37,489 nucleotides of DNA from an uncultured Prevotellaceae bacterium (GCA_905210415.1 CAJLWM010000014.1:1-37489); one strand, 5' to 3'; positions 1-9,231 are shown, numbered from the stretch's first letter. The notes: generated by a model from the sequence alone, not told the origin. Numbers and translations are program-made.

Positions 1-807
1 GACCTCGGTGTGAAAATCACCGGCGCCGGTTTCCCTGTCTACATTGGCAAGGGCGCTCGCATGCAACGCGCCCTCATACAATTCTTCCTCGACGAGGCTT
101 GCGCGGCTGGCTACACCGAGATTATGCCTCCTACTGTAGTAAACGAGGCTTCGGGCTACGGCACTGGTCAATTGCCTGACAAGGAAGGCCAAATGTATCA
201 CTGCGATCTCGACAACCTCTACCTCATCCCTACAGCCGAAGTGCCTGTGACAAACATCTACCGCGATGTGATCCTCGATGAGAAGCAGTTGCCTATCAAG
301 AACTGTGCTTACACCGAATGCTTCCGCCGCGAAGCCGGCAGCTATGGCAAGGATGTGCGTGGTCTTAACCGTCTGCACGAATTCTCTAAGATTGAAATCG
401 TTCGCATCGACACTCCTGAGCATAGCGACGAGTCGCACAAGGAAATGCTTGCCCACGTAGAAGGCTTGCTCCAAAAGCTCGAATTGCCTTACCGTATCCT
501 TCGTTTGTGCGGCGGCGACATGAGCTTCACTTCGTCGATTTGCTACGACTTTGAGGTGTATAGCGAGGCTCAACACCGCTGGCTCGAAGTAAGCTCTGTG
601 TCAAACTTCGACACATATCAAGCCAACCGCTTGAAATGCCGCTATCGTGGTGCCGACAAAAAGACTCACCTCTGCCACACTCTCAACGGTTCGGCGCTTG
701 CATTGCCACGCATCTTGGCTGCTCTGCTCGAAGACAACCAATGCGAAGAAGGCATCCGCGTGCCTAAGTGCTTACAGAAGTACACTGGCTTCGATATGAT
801 CGACTAA
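1..807 (+). CDS. serS: Seryl-tRNA synthetase, C-terminal part (5' end outside window)
   Basis: This enzyme charges tRNA(Ser) with serine in the cytoplasm. The reading frame is open from base 1, so the N-terminal coiled-coil arm and part of the core lie upstream of the window; 268 residues are visible of about 425 usual for the family. Class II synthetase motif 2 is visible as CFRREAGSYG (about residues 107-116 of the fragment). Motif 3 is visible as NGSALALPRILAALLEDNQ (about 229-247), followed by the EEGIRVP stretch. The C-terminus ends in YTGFDMID, as is usual for Bacteroidetes SerS. The GTG at base 10 is an internal codon and not a start. A strong terminator follows 24 bases after the stop. 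Identity is certain. Confidence 0.97.
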   Translation, partial: DLGVKITGAGFPVYIGKGARMQRALIQFFLDEACAAGYTEIMPPTVVNEASGYGTGQLPDKEGQMYHCDLDNLYLIPTAEVPVTNIYRDVILDEKQLPIKNCAYTECFRREAGSYGKDVRGLNRLHEFSKIEIVRIDTPEHSDESHKEMLAHVEGLLQKLELPYRILRLCGGDMSFTSSICYDFEVYSEAQHRWLEVSSVSNFDTYQANRLKCRYRGADKKTHLCHTLNGSALALPRILAALLEDNQCEEGIRVPKCLQKYTGFDMID

Positions 808-831
808 TAGCCGTCGACCAACAAAATACCA

Positions 832-866
832 CGCCCCGGGAGATAGCGTCTCTCGGGGCGTTTTTT
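832..866 (+). terminator. Rho-independent terminator of serS
   Basis: Arms 832-843 and 849-860 pair over 12 bp with one G-T wobble, enclose a 5-base loop, and are followed by six T (861-866). It ends the serS transcript and faces the leftward yebC gene. Confidence 0.93.
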
Positions 867-1033
867 GCGCTTATACGGGCTTCTGATGAGTGAGTGGGGT
901 TACTTATCCCACACGCATCTCACAAGCGCTAATTCGGCGTGAAACTGGTTTCCACAGGGCGAAAAAAATCCCGCATGGCGCTTGTTGCCTTGCAGGATGT
1001 ATAGTTCTCATCAAAGGTAGGGGGCGCAGACTA

Positions 1034-1765
1034 TTATTCTTCGCCGTCTTCCTTGATGTTGTGATATACTGCAGTCACGTCTTCATCTTCATCAAACTTA
1101 TCGAGAAGCTTGTTGAGAGTTTCACGTTGTTCTTCAGTCACTTCCTTGTAGTCGTTAGCAACGCGGATAAATTCAGCGCTCTTGATTTCGAAGCCGTTTT
1201 CTTCGAAGTATTGTTGCAATTGAGCGTAGCATTCAGGATCGCCTTGAGCCACGATAGAGTTTTCTTCCTCGTCGTGGAACAATTCGTCTACACCGAAGTC
1301 GATGAGTTCGAGTTCGAGTTCGTCCATATCAACGCCTTCCTTAGCCTCAACAGTGAACACAGCCTTGCGTGTGAACACGAATGAGAGCGAACCCTGTGTG
1401 CCGAGTGTGCCGCCAAACTTGTTGAAGTAGCTGCGCACGTTAGCCACGGTGCGAGTGTTGTTGTCGGTTGCAGCTTCCACTAAGATTGCTACACCAAATG
1501 GGCCGTATCCTTCATATACGATTTCCTTGTAGTCGCTGGTGTCCTTATCGGTTGCCTTCTTGATGGCACGGTCGATGGTATCCTTTGGCATACCTGCCGA
1601 CTTAGCAGAAGCGATGAGTGTACGGAGGCGGCTGTTAGTATCTGGGTCACCACCACTTGCCTTTACGCACATAGTGATTTCCTTGCTGAACTTAGAAAAT
1701 GCTTTACTGTTCTTGCTGTTACGCGCCATGATGCGCGCTTTGCGATATTCAAACGCTCTTCCCAT
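1034..1765 (-). CDS. yebC: YebC/PmpR (TACO1) family protein
   Basis: A 243-residue cytoplasmic protein of the YebC/PmpR/TACO1 family, the usual length. Family members have been described as DNA-binding regulators and as ribosome-associated translation factors; which role applies here cannot be read from the sequence. The start at 1765 gives MGRAFEYRKARIMARNSK, which fits the family N-terminus. Further family stretches are KASGGDPDTNSRLRTLI, GMPKDTIDRAIKKA and YEGYGPFGVAILVEAATDN. The C-terminal third is strongly acidic (KFDEDEDVTAVYHNIKEDGEE), as is common in Bacteroidetes members. Two stop codons lie in a row at the end (1034-1036, then 1031-1033). It lies 111 bp downstream of pheT on the same strand. 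Confidence 0.93.
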   Translation of the reverse strand: MGRAFEYRKARIMARNSKNSKAFSKFSKEITMCVKASGGDPDTNSRLRTLIASAKSAGMPKDTIDRAIKKATDKDTSDYKEIVYEGYGPFGVAILVEAATDNNTRTVANVRSYFNKFGGTLGTQGSLSFVFTRKAVFTVEAKEGVDMDELELELIDFGVDELFHDEEENSIVAQGDPECYAQLQQYFEENGFEIKSAEFIRVANDYKEVTEEQRETLNKLLDKFDEDEDVTAVYHNIKEDGEE

Positions 1766-1829
1766 AAAAATGAATTATTTTATTTGTTTCTTACTTGTTG
1801 TTTTTTGTTTCTTCTTGACTGAAAATATG

Positions 1830-1864
1830 ATTGCCTGGAGCATAACGTTGATGTCCCAGGCAGT
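1830..1864 (-). terminator. Possible weak terminator or hairpin after pheT
   Basis: Arms 1830-1838 and 1856-1864 pair over 9 bp (one wobble) around a 17-base loop in the gap between pheT and yebC. No good T run follows on the minus strand, so it may attenuate transcription or protect the 3' end instead of terminating fully. Confidence 0.4.
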
Positions 1865-1876
1865 CACTCATATTGT

Positions 1877-4339
1877 TTAGCGCAGTTTAGCGCCCAATTG
1901 CTTTTCGAGATTTGCAATCACCTTATTCATCGCAGCATCTATCTGCTTGTCTTGAAGGGTGTTTTGGTCGTCTTGCAGCGTGATGCTGATTGCATACGAC
2001 TTCTTGCCAGCCTCAAGGTTTTTGCCCTCATACACGTCGAAGAGTGTCACGCTGCGCAGCAAGCGCTTTTCGCTCTGTGTCACCACGCGCTTCACATCGT
2101 CGAATGTCACCGACTTGTCGATGAGCAATGCAAGGTCGCGTTTCACTGGCTGAGTCTTTGGCAGGTCGGTGAAGGTAACGCTCTTCTTGCCGCACATCTT
2201 CATCAATGCGTCCCAATTGATGTGTGCGAAGTATACTGGTTGATGAATGTCGAGTTTCTTGAGTTGCTTAGCAGCCACCACACCCATTTCGGCGATAAGC
2301 TTGCCGCCACGGTTTTCGTATTGCAATGCTGGAGCATACACGTCGTTGGTGATTTGCTTAGCCACCAATTCCTTGCTCAAGATGCCAAGGCGTGTGAAGA
2401 TGTCTTCAACAATCTTCTTGAGGTCAAACACTGTCACGTCGCGTGGAGCTTCGGCCCAGTTGCCATCGTGGTTCTTACCAGTGATCCAGATACCCAACTC
2501 GGTGTTTTCGCTGAACTTAGCAAGCACGCGCTCGCTGCTGTCGGCCGAAGCATCGTAGTGGTAGCAATTGCCAAACTCATACATCTTCAGGTTGCTGCTA
2601 CGGCGATTCACGTTGTGAGCGATGCTCTCCAAGCCGCCATAAAGCATTGTTTGACGCATGAGCATGAGGTCGTTGCTCAATGGGTTCATCAAGCGCACGG
2701 CGCTTGCCTCTGGATAAGTCTCACCGTCGGCGTAATACGACACGGCTGTGAGCGAGTTATTCATAATCTCGTAGAAGCCCATTGCTGTGAGCTGTTGCGA
2801 GATGAGTTCTTGCATATCGTTTTTGAAATCGGTAGCCGACTTCGAAGAGAGGTTGCTACGAACAGCATCAGTAAATTCCACGTTGTTGTAGCCATACACA
2901 CGCAAGATGTCCTCAACCACGTCGCATGGGCGTTGCACATCCACGCGATAGGTTGGCACCAATATGTTGAGGCATTCATCAGTTTCGCTCACAATCTTCA
3001 TTTCGAGGCTTGCGAGGATGCTCTTGATGGTGTCTTTACCGATTTCCTTACCGATAAGGCCATTCACATAGTCATAACGGAGTTCAACAGGAAATTCTGG
3101 GAATTCCTGGCTCTTGATGTCTACGATGTCGCCGCAGATTTCACCGCCAGCCACTTCCTTGATGAGCATTGCTGCCACCTTGAGGTTGAATACGGTGGTA
3201 TTTGGATCTATGCCACGTTCAAATCTGAACGATGCATCGGTGTTCAAGCCAAATCGGCGAGCCGACTTTCTGATCCATGTTGGATGGAAATAAGCCGATT
3301 CCAAGAAGATGTCGGTAGTAGTGTCGGAGACACCGCTATCCAAACCGCCAAACACACCGCCAATGCACATTGGCTCTTCGGCATTGCATATCATCAGGTC
3401 GCGCTCGGTGAGTGTGCGTTCCACACCGTCGAGAGTGACAAACTTAGTGCCTTCAGCGCAAGTCTTCACCACTACCTTCTCGCCCTTCACCTTTGCAAGG
3501 TCGAAGCTGTGGAGTGGTTGGTTGAGACCGAAAAGAATGAAGTTGGTCACGTCAACGATATTGTTGATTGGGCGTTGACCGATAGTGCTAAGCAGGTCCT
3601 TCAACCACTTAGGGCTCTCACCCACCTTCACGCCACGGATGGTGACACCGCTATAGCGAGGGCAAGCCTCAGTGTTTTCCACTGTCACAGCCACAGCGCC
3701 ATCTTCGCGGTCCATCTTATAGCCGTCTACGCTTGGCAAAGTCAACTTGCACGGCTTACCGTTCTGCTTGAGCCAAGCAGCCAAGTCGCGAGCCACACCA
3801 TAGTGCGAAGCACCGTCCACACGGTTAGGTGTGAGGTCCACCTCAATCACATAGTCGTCTTCTATACCATAATATTCACGGGCTGGCATGCCTACCTTCA
3901 CATCCTCTGGCAACACAATGATGCCGTCGTGACTGCCGCCAACACCGATTTCATCTTCAGCGCAAATCATACCAAACGATTCCACGCCACGGATTTTTGA
4001 TTTCTTTATCGCAAATTCCTTGTCGCCATCATAGAGCTTTGTGCCCACAGTGGCAACAATCACCTTCTGACCGGCAGCCACGTTTGGAGCGCCGCACACT
4101 ATCTGTGTAGGCACACCGTCACCGAGGTCTACGGTGGTGATATGCAGGTGGTCGCTATCTGGGTGTTCCACACAAGTGAGCACTTTGCCCACAACCAGAC
4201 CAGCCAAGCCGCCCTTTATTGTTTCTACTTTTTCTACGCAATCTGTTTCCAATCCAAGAGAAGTAAGCGCAGCCGATACTTCCTCTGGCTCAAGGTCGAA
4301 ATCGAGGTAACGTTTCAACCATTTATATGATACATTCAT
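1877..4339 (-). CDS. pheT: Phenylalanyl-tRNA synthetase beta subunit
   Basis: Beta chain of the cytoplasmic alpha2-beta2 enzyme that charges tRNA(Phe). At 820 residues it has the usual length and full domain order: N-terminal module, EMAP/Trbp111-like tRNA-binding OB-fold (about 40-150, with GKVLTCVEHPDSDHLHI and VCGAPNV), B3/B4 editing region (about 210-390, including RFGLNTDASFRFERGIDP), B5 domain (about 405-480), core synthetase-like fold, and FDX-ACB anticodon-binding domain (about 727-820, with FTDLPKTQPVKRDLALLID). The start at 4339 gives MNVSYKWLKRYLDFDL, which is typical. pheS is not adjacent, as is common in Bacteroidetes. The 700-residue open frame on the opposite strand is a shadow. 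Confidence 0.97.
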   Translation of the reverse strand: MNVSYKWLKRYLDFDLEPEEVSAALTSLGLETDCVEKVETIKGGLAGLVVGKVLTCVEHPDSDHLHITTVDLGDGVPTQIVCGAPNVAAGQKVIVATVGTKLYDGDKEFAIKKSKIRGVESFGMICAEDEIGVGGSHDGIIVLPEDVKVGMPAREYYGIEDDYVIEVDLTPNRVDGASHYGVARDLAAWLKQNGKPCKLTLPSVDGYKMDREDGAVAVTVENTEACPRYSGVTIRGVKVGESPKWLKDLLSTIGQRPINNIVDVTNFILFGLNQPLHSFDLAKVKGEKVVVKTCAEGTKFVTLDGVERTLTERDLMICNAEEPMCIGGVFGGLDSGVSDTTTDIFLESAYFHPTWIRKSARRFGLNTDASFRFERGIDPNTTVFNLKVAAMLIKEVAGGEICGDIVDIKSQEFPEFPVELRYDYVNGLIGKEIGKDTIKSILASLEMKIVSETDECLNILVPTYRVDVQRPCDVVEDILRVYGYNNVEFTDAVRSNLSSKSATDFKNDMQELISQQLTAMGFYEIMNNSLTAVSYYADGETYPEASAVRLMNPLSNDLMLMRQTMLYGGLESIAHNVNRRSSNLKMYEFGNCYHYDASADSSERVLAKFSENTELGIWITGKNHDGNWAEAPRDVTVFDLKKIVEDIFTRLGILSKELVAKQITNDVYAPALQYENRGGKLIAEMGVVAAKQLKKLDIHQPVYFAHINWDALMKMCGKKSVTFTDLPKTQPVKRDLALLIDKSVTFDDVKRVVTQSEKRLLRSVTLFDVYEGKNLEAGKKSYAISITLQDDQNTLQDKQIDAAMNKVIANLEKQLGAKLR

Positions 4340-4405
4340 AAAGTGTTATGTTAGTTATTTTCACTTTCAGTGCGAGCAAACAATCGCTACTCGCTTAAAA
4401 ACTTA

Positions 4406-4413
4406 CAAATTTA
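4406..4413 (-). promoter_or_regulatory. Candidate -7 promoter box for pheT
   Basis: The minus strand reads TAAATTTG, matching the Bacteroidetes -7 consensus TAnnTTTG, 67 bases before the pheT start. No clear -33 TTTG was found at the right distance. Confidence 0.45.
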
Positions 4414-4475
4414 CGAAGAAATTTCCACATACTCAGTTCATAACCACCAAAAACCTCCCTTTTTTGCAACAACAC

Positions 4476-4546
4476 GCCCTACAAGTAGGGCTAATCCGAC
4501 AAGTCCGACCTGTCTGACGGGTCAGCCTTATCCTACTTGTCGGATT
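4476..4546. repeat. Cluster of ACAAGT/ACTTGT palindromes
   Basis: Two adjacent hairpins lie between the four-helix-suffix gene and pheT. The first (4476-4491) is a 6-7 bp palindrome with the core TACAAGTA. The second has perfect 12 bp arms at 4493-4504 and 4535-4546, with an imperfect inner stem GACCT/GGGTC at 4507-4523. The hexamer ACAAGT or its complement occurs three times within 60 bases. The right arm of the large hairpin contains the last codons and the first base of the stop codon of the upstream leftward gene. It may also act as that gene's 3' end or terminator. Confidence 0.75.
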
Positions 4547-5114
4547 TTCCGGCAGCGGGATTTATGTTTTGGCGGGTGCGGTATTGTGTGCGGGCTGCAT
4601 ACATTTGCTCGCGGATGCCGCCATGTTGCAGGAATTGGTCTTGCTGGCTTTCAAGCAAGCGACGAAGCATATAAGTGGCTTGATTGATGAGCGTTATGCA
4701 CAGATTGCAAAATTCCTCGGCATTCATTGCCAAAGCATATTTTGTGGGGGCGTTTAGGAAATCGCCACTTTTAAGATACTCTCGCAATCGGATAGTACGA
4801 GGGTGATTCTTGTCCCATTGTGGCAAATTGTTCTGTCGGAGGTAGTCCTCATAGTCAAGCAGCAGTTCCTCCAACGATGCTTTTGCCACGTTGGTAAGCT
4901 TGATTTCGGTTTCGCTCGATGTGGTCGATGCCACGCTACCCTCTGCTATGTTTTGTTTGCCGCTACGTGCCGCTTGCTCTATTTGGTCACGCGTACGGCT
5001 CCCTGCCCTGATATACTGCTTGGCAAAAATCATCGATAGATCGTAGATGATTTCACTCAAGCGATATACCCTGAGATTGCGATACCCTCCCTTATTTTTC
5101 AGGAACTTGTTCAT
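4533..5114 (-). CDS. Four-helix-bundle suffix domain protein (function unknown)
   Basis: A 193-residue soluble protein without signal peptide or membrane segment. It begins with a basic stretch, then GGYRNLRVYRLSEIIYDL and DQIEQAARSGKQNIAEGS. These are features of the four-helix-bundle proteins related to 23S rRNA intervening-sequence proteins, of the 'suffix' subtype. Long amphipathic helices follow (KLTNVAKASLEELLLDYEDYLRQ and FCNLCITLINQATYMLRRLLESQ), and the tail is polar. Its molecular role is not known. Relatives include Avd, the accessory protein of diversity-generating retroelements, but no reverse transcriptase or variable repeat is present here. It sits 67 bp downstream of polA on the same strand and ends inside a palindrome. 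Confidence 0.82.
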   Translation of the reverse strand: MNKFLKNKGGYRNLRVYRLSEIIYDLSMIFAKQYIRAGSRTRDQIEQAARSGKQNIAEGSVASTTSSETEIKLTNVAKASLEELLLDYEDYLRQNNLPQWDKNHPRTIRLREYLKSGDFLNAPTKYALAMNAEEFCNLCITLINQATYMLRRLLESQQDQFLQHGGIREQMYAARTQYRTRQNINPAAGKSDK

Positions 5115-5181
5115 ACCGATAATTTCTTAAACGTCAACAATTTATTTCTATAATATTCATATTACTCCTTTACGGCGGGGA

Positions 5182-8022
5182 TTAGTGGGCGTCGAGCCAG
5201 TTGGTGGCTACGGCGTGCGATGCGGTGAGTGGCACTCTGCCATGGTAGGCGTCTTGCATGCAGCGCAGCACTATCTCTTGCACCTGATCTACCTCGTTTG
5301 GCACCACGTCGAAGTTGAGTTCGTCGTGCACCTGCATAATCATCTTTGATATCAACCCGCGACTCTTGAATTCGCCGAAAATCTTCACCATCGCTATCTT
5401 GATGATGTCGGCGGCCGAACCTTGTATTGGGGCGTTCACGGCATTGCGCTCCGAGAAACCTCTCACCACAGCGTTGCGAGAATTGATGTCGGGCAGCATG
5501 CGTCGGCGGCCGAGCAATGTGGTTACATAGCCCATCTCGCGCGCCTTGGCCTTGCTTGTCTCTATATAGTCGCTCACGCCAGGGAAATTGGCGAAATAAC
5601 CGTCGATGAGCATCTTGCTCTCCGAGCGGGGTATCTGCAATCGCTCTGAAAGGCCAAATGCCGAGATGCCGTAGAGAATGCCGAAATTGGCAGTCTTAGC
5701 CTTGCGGCGTTGGTCGGGGGTAACGCTCTCAAGCGGTTCGTGGTATATCTTCGATGCCGTGATGGCATGGATGTCGAGACCTTTTCTAAACGATTCCACC
5801 ATAGTGGCATCACCGCTAAGGTCAGCCACAAGGCGCAATTCAATCTGCGAATAGTCGGCAGAGAAAAACACGTTGCCGTCGGCTGGGATAAACGCCCTGC
5901 GTATCTCGCGGCCCTCGTCGGTGCGCACCGGTATGTTTTGCAGGTTTGGGTTGGTCGACGACAATCGTCCTGTGGCGGTAACGGTCTGATTGTAGGTGGT
6001 GTGTATTCGCCCAGTGTTAGGGTTGATGAGCTCGGGCAGCGCATTGACATAGGTAGAGAGCAACTTGCGAATGCCACGCAACTCCAATATCTTATCCACC
6101 AGCGGATGGCGGTAGCGCAGACGCATCAGCACCTCCTCGGTGGTTGAGTAATGACCGGTCTTGGTCTTCTTGGCCTTCTCGTCGATTTTCAGTTTGTCAA
6201 ACAAGATTTCGCCCACCTTCATCGGCGAAGCCGTGTTGAACTGCTCGCCAGCAAGGTCGAAGCAATCCTTTTCGAGGGCATTCATACGCTCGGTGAGCAC
6301 CACCGAATATTCGTTGAGGGCACGCACATCAACTCGCGCTCCGGCATACTCCATGTCGGCAAGCACCTCCACCAATGGCAATTCCACATCGGTGAGCAGT
6401 GTCACAATGCCTTCCTCGGCAATCTTCTCGTCGAGCACTCGGCGTAGCACGAGAACCACATCGGCGCGGTGACAAGCATATTGAGTGATACCATCAGGGC
6501 TCACATCGGCAAAGCGCTTGCGGTTGCGCCCCTTAGCGCCCAGCAATTGGTCCTCGCCGGTGCATTCAAGGCCGAGCATCTCCTCAGCCACGCGTTCGAG
6601 GGCGTGAGGACGTTCGGGCTGCAACAGATAGTGAGCCACCATCACATCGTAGTATGGAGCCGAGAGCATGATGCCGCAACGGCGCAGCACCACCATTGCA
6701 CGCTTCACATCGCTGCACAGCAATGTCACCTCATCGCTCTCAAGCAGAGGCTTCAACGCCTGAACGTTGGCGGCAGGCACATAGCAAGCCTCGCCCGGCT
6801 TATATGCCACAGCCATACCCACCAGCGTGGCGGTCATAGCCTCGTCGCCATCGGCAAGCATCTCAATGCCCACCATCGATGAGCCAAGCGCCTTATCTAC
6901 CAGATTCTGCACCTTCTCGGCGTTATCGGCAATAGCATACTCGCGCTTCTCGGGAAGCACCGCTATGGGTGGAGCAGCCACCGCCTCAACGGCAGCGACA
7001 TCGTCGGCATCATCCTCGGCGTCGCCAAAGAGCGACATCTGAGCCGATTTTGTTTTTTGTGGCGCAGCAGCCGGCTTTGGCTGGGCAACAGCAACAGCCG
7101 ATGTAGCCACCACTGGCGCACCGCCATCCATGCCCACATTGCCTTCGTTTTGATCGATGATGCGAGTGGCGAAATTGCGGAATTCCAATTCGCTGAACAC
7201 CTCGCGCAGCGCCTCGCCATTGATGGCACGACGACGCAATTGCTGCTCGTCGAAGTCGATAGGCACATCAAGACAAATGGTGGCAAGGACCTTCGAGAAC
7301 TTGATTTTCTCAACATTATCCTCCACCTTCTTGCGCAAAGCGCCCTTGATTTCATCGGTGTGATTGAGCATATTCTCCACGTCGCCAAACTGCTTGATGA
7401 GCTTGCCCGCGGTCACTTCGCCCACACCAGGGCAACCGGGTATGTTGTCGGCCTTATCGCCCATCAGCGCAAGCATATCTATCACCTGCGCGGTGCTGTC
7501 GATGCCAAACTTCTCGCACACCTCTTTTTCGCCCATTATATCATATCCGCCGCCAGAATGAGGGCGGTAGATCTTCACGTTCTCGTTTACAAGCTGCCCG
7601 AAATCCTTGTCGGCAGTCACCATATAAGTCAGGAACCCGCGGTCGGAAGCCAAGCGCGACAGCGTGCCTATCACATCGTCGGCCTCAAATCCAGGCACCT
7701 CAAGCACAGCTATGTTATACGCCTCGGCGATGCGCTTGATGTATGGCACAGCAAGGCGTATGTCTTCTGGCGTCTCTTCTCGTCCAGCCTTATATTCGGC
7801 ATACATCTCGTGACGAAACGTGCCGCCCTTAGGGTCGAAACAGATGGCAATGTGGCTTGGAGCCTCACGCTTGAGCAAATCCTGAAGCGTGTTGACAAAT
7901 CCAAACATTGCCGAGGTGTTTAATCCCTGCGAGGTGTAGCGCGGACTGCGTATCAGCGCGTAGTAGGCTCTAAATATCAATGCATAGGCATCGAGTAGCA
8001 CCAGTTTTTTCTGTTCTATCAT
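5182..8022 (-). CDS. polA: DNA polymerase I, proofreading domain apparently inactive
   Basis: Pol I removes RNA primers and fills gaps in replication and repair. At 946 residues it has the 5' nuclease domain (about 1-290, with GDKADNIPGCPGVGEVTAGK), an Ala/Asp-rich linker (about 300-355), a 3'-5' exonuclease fold (about 360-535) and the polymerase domain. Polymerase motif A is DYSQIELRL (D723, E728), motif B is RRKAKTANFGILYG (about 772-785), and motif C is VHDEL (D900, E901). Aligned by eye to E. coli Pol I, the four exonuclease metal ligands read D355 to E387, E357 to L389, D424 to A442 and D501 to R519, so proofreading is probably lost. The linker holds QMSLF (328-332), a match to the beta-clamp-binding consensus. 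The neighbouring four-helix gene may be cotranscribed. Confidence 0.96.
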   Translation of the reverse strand: MIEQKKLVLLDAYALIFRAYYALIRSPRYTSQGLNTSAMFGFVNTLQDLLKREAPSHIAICFDPKGGTFRHEMYAEYKAGREETPEDIRLAVPYIKRIAEAYNIAVLEVPGFEADDVIGTLSRLASDRGFLTYMVTADKDFGQLVNENVKIYRPHSGGGYDIMGEKEVCEKFGIDSTAQVIDMLALMGDKADNIPGCPGVGEVTAGKLIKQFGDVENMLNHTDEIKGALRKKVEDNVEKIKFSKVLATICLDVPIDFDEQQLRRRAINGEALREVFSELEFRNFATRIIDQNEGNVGMDGGAPVVATSAVAVAQPKPAAAPQKTKSAQMSLFGDAEDDADDVAAVEAVAAPPIAVLPEKREYAIADNAEKVQNLVDKALGSSMVGIEMLADGDEAMTATLVGMAVAYKPGEACYVPAANVQALKPLLESDEVTLLCSDVKRAMVVLRRCGIMLSAPYYDVMVAHYLLQPERPHALERVAEEMLGLECTGEDQLLGAKGRNRKRFADVSPDGITQYACHRADVVLVLRRVLDEKIAEEGIVTLLTDVELPLVEVLADMEYAGARVDVRALNEYSVVLTERMNALEKDCFDLAGEQFNTASPMKVGEILFDKLKIDEKAKKTKTGHYSTTEEVLMRLRYRHPLVDKILELRGIRKLLSTYVNALPELINPNTGRIHTTYNQTVTATGRLSSTNPNLQNIPVRTDEGREIRRAFIPADGNVFFSADYSQIELRLVADLSGDATMVESFRKGLDIHAITASKIYHEPLESVTPDQRRKAKTANFGILYGISAFGLSERLQIPRSESKMLIDGYFANFPGVSDYIETSKAKAREMGYVTTLLGRRRMLPDINSRNAVVRGFSERNAVNAPIQGSAADIIKIAMVKIFGEFKSRGLISKMIMQVHDELNFDVVPNEVDQVQEIVLRCMQDAYHGRVPLTASHAVATNWLDAH

Positions 8023-8206
8023 ATTATCTTTTCGTTGTTTTTATCATTATTAGAGTGCCGCACATCCAATGGGCATTGCCTGCCGCCACAGCAGCTACGG
8101 CTCAACAGTCGGTTTCAACCGACCCAATTTGGGTTTAAAATTACGCCTTTTTGTCGGTATTTTGAAATATTAAGGTCAAAAATTCCTAACAAAGAATATT
8201 ATTTGC

Positions 8207-8214
8207 TACTTTTG
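8207..8214 (+). promoter_or_regulatory. -7 promoter box of the prenyl synthetase operon
   Basis: TACTTTTG matches the Bacteroidetes TAnnTTTG box and ends 17 bases before the start codon at 8232, so the leader would be only about 10 bases. No clear -33 element is seen. The 209 bp polA / prenyl synthetase gap also holds two small palindromes near 8106-8135 (GTCGGTT..AACCGAC and ACCCA..TGGGT). Confidence 0.6.
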
Positions 8215-8231
8215 CATCACAAATCTGAAGA

Positions 8232-9206
8232 ATGACAAATTTTGACAAAATACGGGCTGATTTAGCACACGAACTTGCTGAACTTAATTGCATAATTACA
8301 GAATCGCTACACAGCGACAATGCTCTTATGCAACATATCGTAGACGATTTTCTAAAGAAAAAAGGCAAGCAACTGCGCCCGATACTCTCTATACTTACCG
8401 GCAAATTGTTTGGCGGAGATTTGCGCACCGTGCTCATGGCTGCCGCTTCGGTGGAACTGCTGCACAACGCCTCGCTGATTCACGACGACGTTATCGACGA
8501 ATCGTCGGTGCGACGCGGACGCCCTACCGTAAACCGCGTGTGGGACAACCACATTGCCGTGCTTGTGGGCGACTTCTTCGTGAGCACCGCGCTGAATTGC
8601 GGCGTGGCTTCGGGCGAACCACAAGTAGTGAAAGTGCTGGCAAAGCGTGGCCGCGAGCTGTCGCTTGGCGAAATCAACCAGATTGACAACACCCGCAAAA
8701 ACTTCATCACCGAGGAATCGTATTACGACACCATCCGACGCAAAACGGCTGCCCTATTCTGCAGCTGCGTGGAAGTGGGCGGTTATGCCGCTCATGCGCC
8801 TGCCGAAAGCCTCGCCGCCGTGGTGAGATTTGCCGAATTGTTTGGACTCGCATTCCAAATCAAAGACGATATATTCGACTATTTCAACGACCCTGCCATA
8901 GGCAAGCCTACGGGCAACGACCTGCGCGAGGGCAAGCGCACCTTGCCGCTCATCCACGTGCTGTCGCAGACCCATCTGCCTCAACACGAAGCCATGGTGG
9001 CGCTATCGGAGAAACAACAACTCTCGTCGGAAGAAATCGACACGCTCATTCGCTACACCGTGGAGAATGGCGGCATACAATATGCCGAAAACCGCATGAT
9101 GCAACTGCGCGAGCAAGCATTTGAGATTCTCGATTCGCTGCCTCAGTGCCGCGAAACCGACGCATTCAAGGCTCTATTTGATTTCGTCATCGAGCGTAAA
9201 CTATAA
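8232..9206 (+). CDS. Polyprenyl diphosphate synthase (trans-isoprenyl, IspB/OPP-synthase type)
   Basis: It condenses isopentenyl diphosphate units onto an allylic diphosphate, probably to make the side chain of menaquinone. The 324 residues are the usual length. The first aspartate-rich motif is [10 protein letters not shown] (D85, D86, D89), followed by [22 protein letters not shown]. The second is IKDDIFDYF (D212, D213, D216), followed by [18 protein letters not shown]. The residues just before the first motif are small (N79-A80-S81), which fits a long-chain product, but the chain length cannot be fixed. It heads a run with rnhB (25-base gap) and a small coiled-coil gene (29-base gap). Confidence 0.93.
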   Translation: MTNFDKIRADLAHELAELNCIITESLHSDNALMQHIVDDFLKKKGKQLRPILSILTGKLFGGDLRTVLMAAASVELLHNASLIHDDVIDESSVRRGRPTVNRVWDNHIAVLVGDFFVSTALNCGVASGEPQVVKVLAKRGRELSLGEINQIDNTRKNFITEESYYDTIRRKTAALFCSCVEVGGYAAHAPAESLAAVVRFAELFGLAFQIKDDIFDYFNDPAIGKPTGNDLREGKRTLPLIHVLSQTHLPQHEAMVALSEKQQLSSEEIDTLIRYTVENGGIQYAENRMMQLREQAFEILDSLPQCRETDAFKALFDFVIERKL

Positions 9207-9231
9207 ACTTACCCCCTCCACAACTCCCACT

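Noticed and set aside
1898..4000. A 700-codon open frame on the plus strand opposite pheT
   Set aside because: It is the mirror of a conserved pheT gene with biased codon use. The translation is rich in His, Cys and Leu and shows no domain.
4533..5114. Diversity-generating retroelement accessory protein (Avd)
   Set aside because: No reverse transcriptase, template repeat or variable repeat is in the window, and the sequence fits the suffix-type four-helix family better.
8106..8135. Possible remnant of the POT-flanking repeat (a stretch reading ATTTGGGTTTAA)
   Set aside because: Only about 12 bases match one element end and no interior sequence is present; chance is likely.
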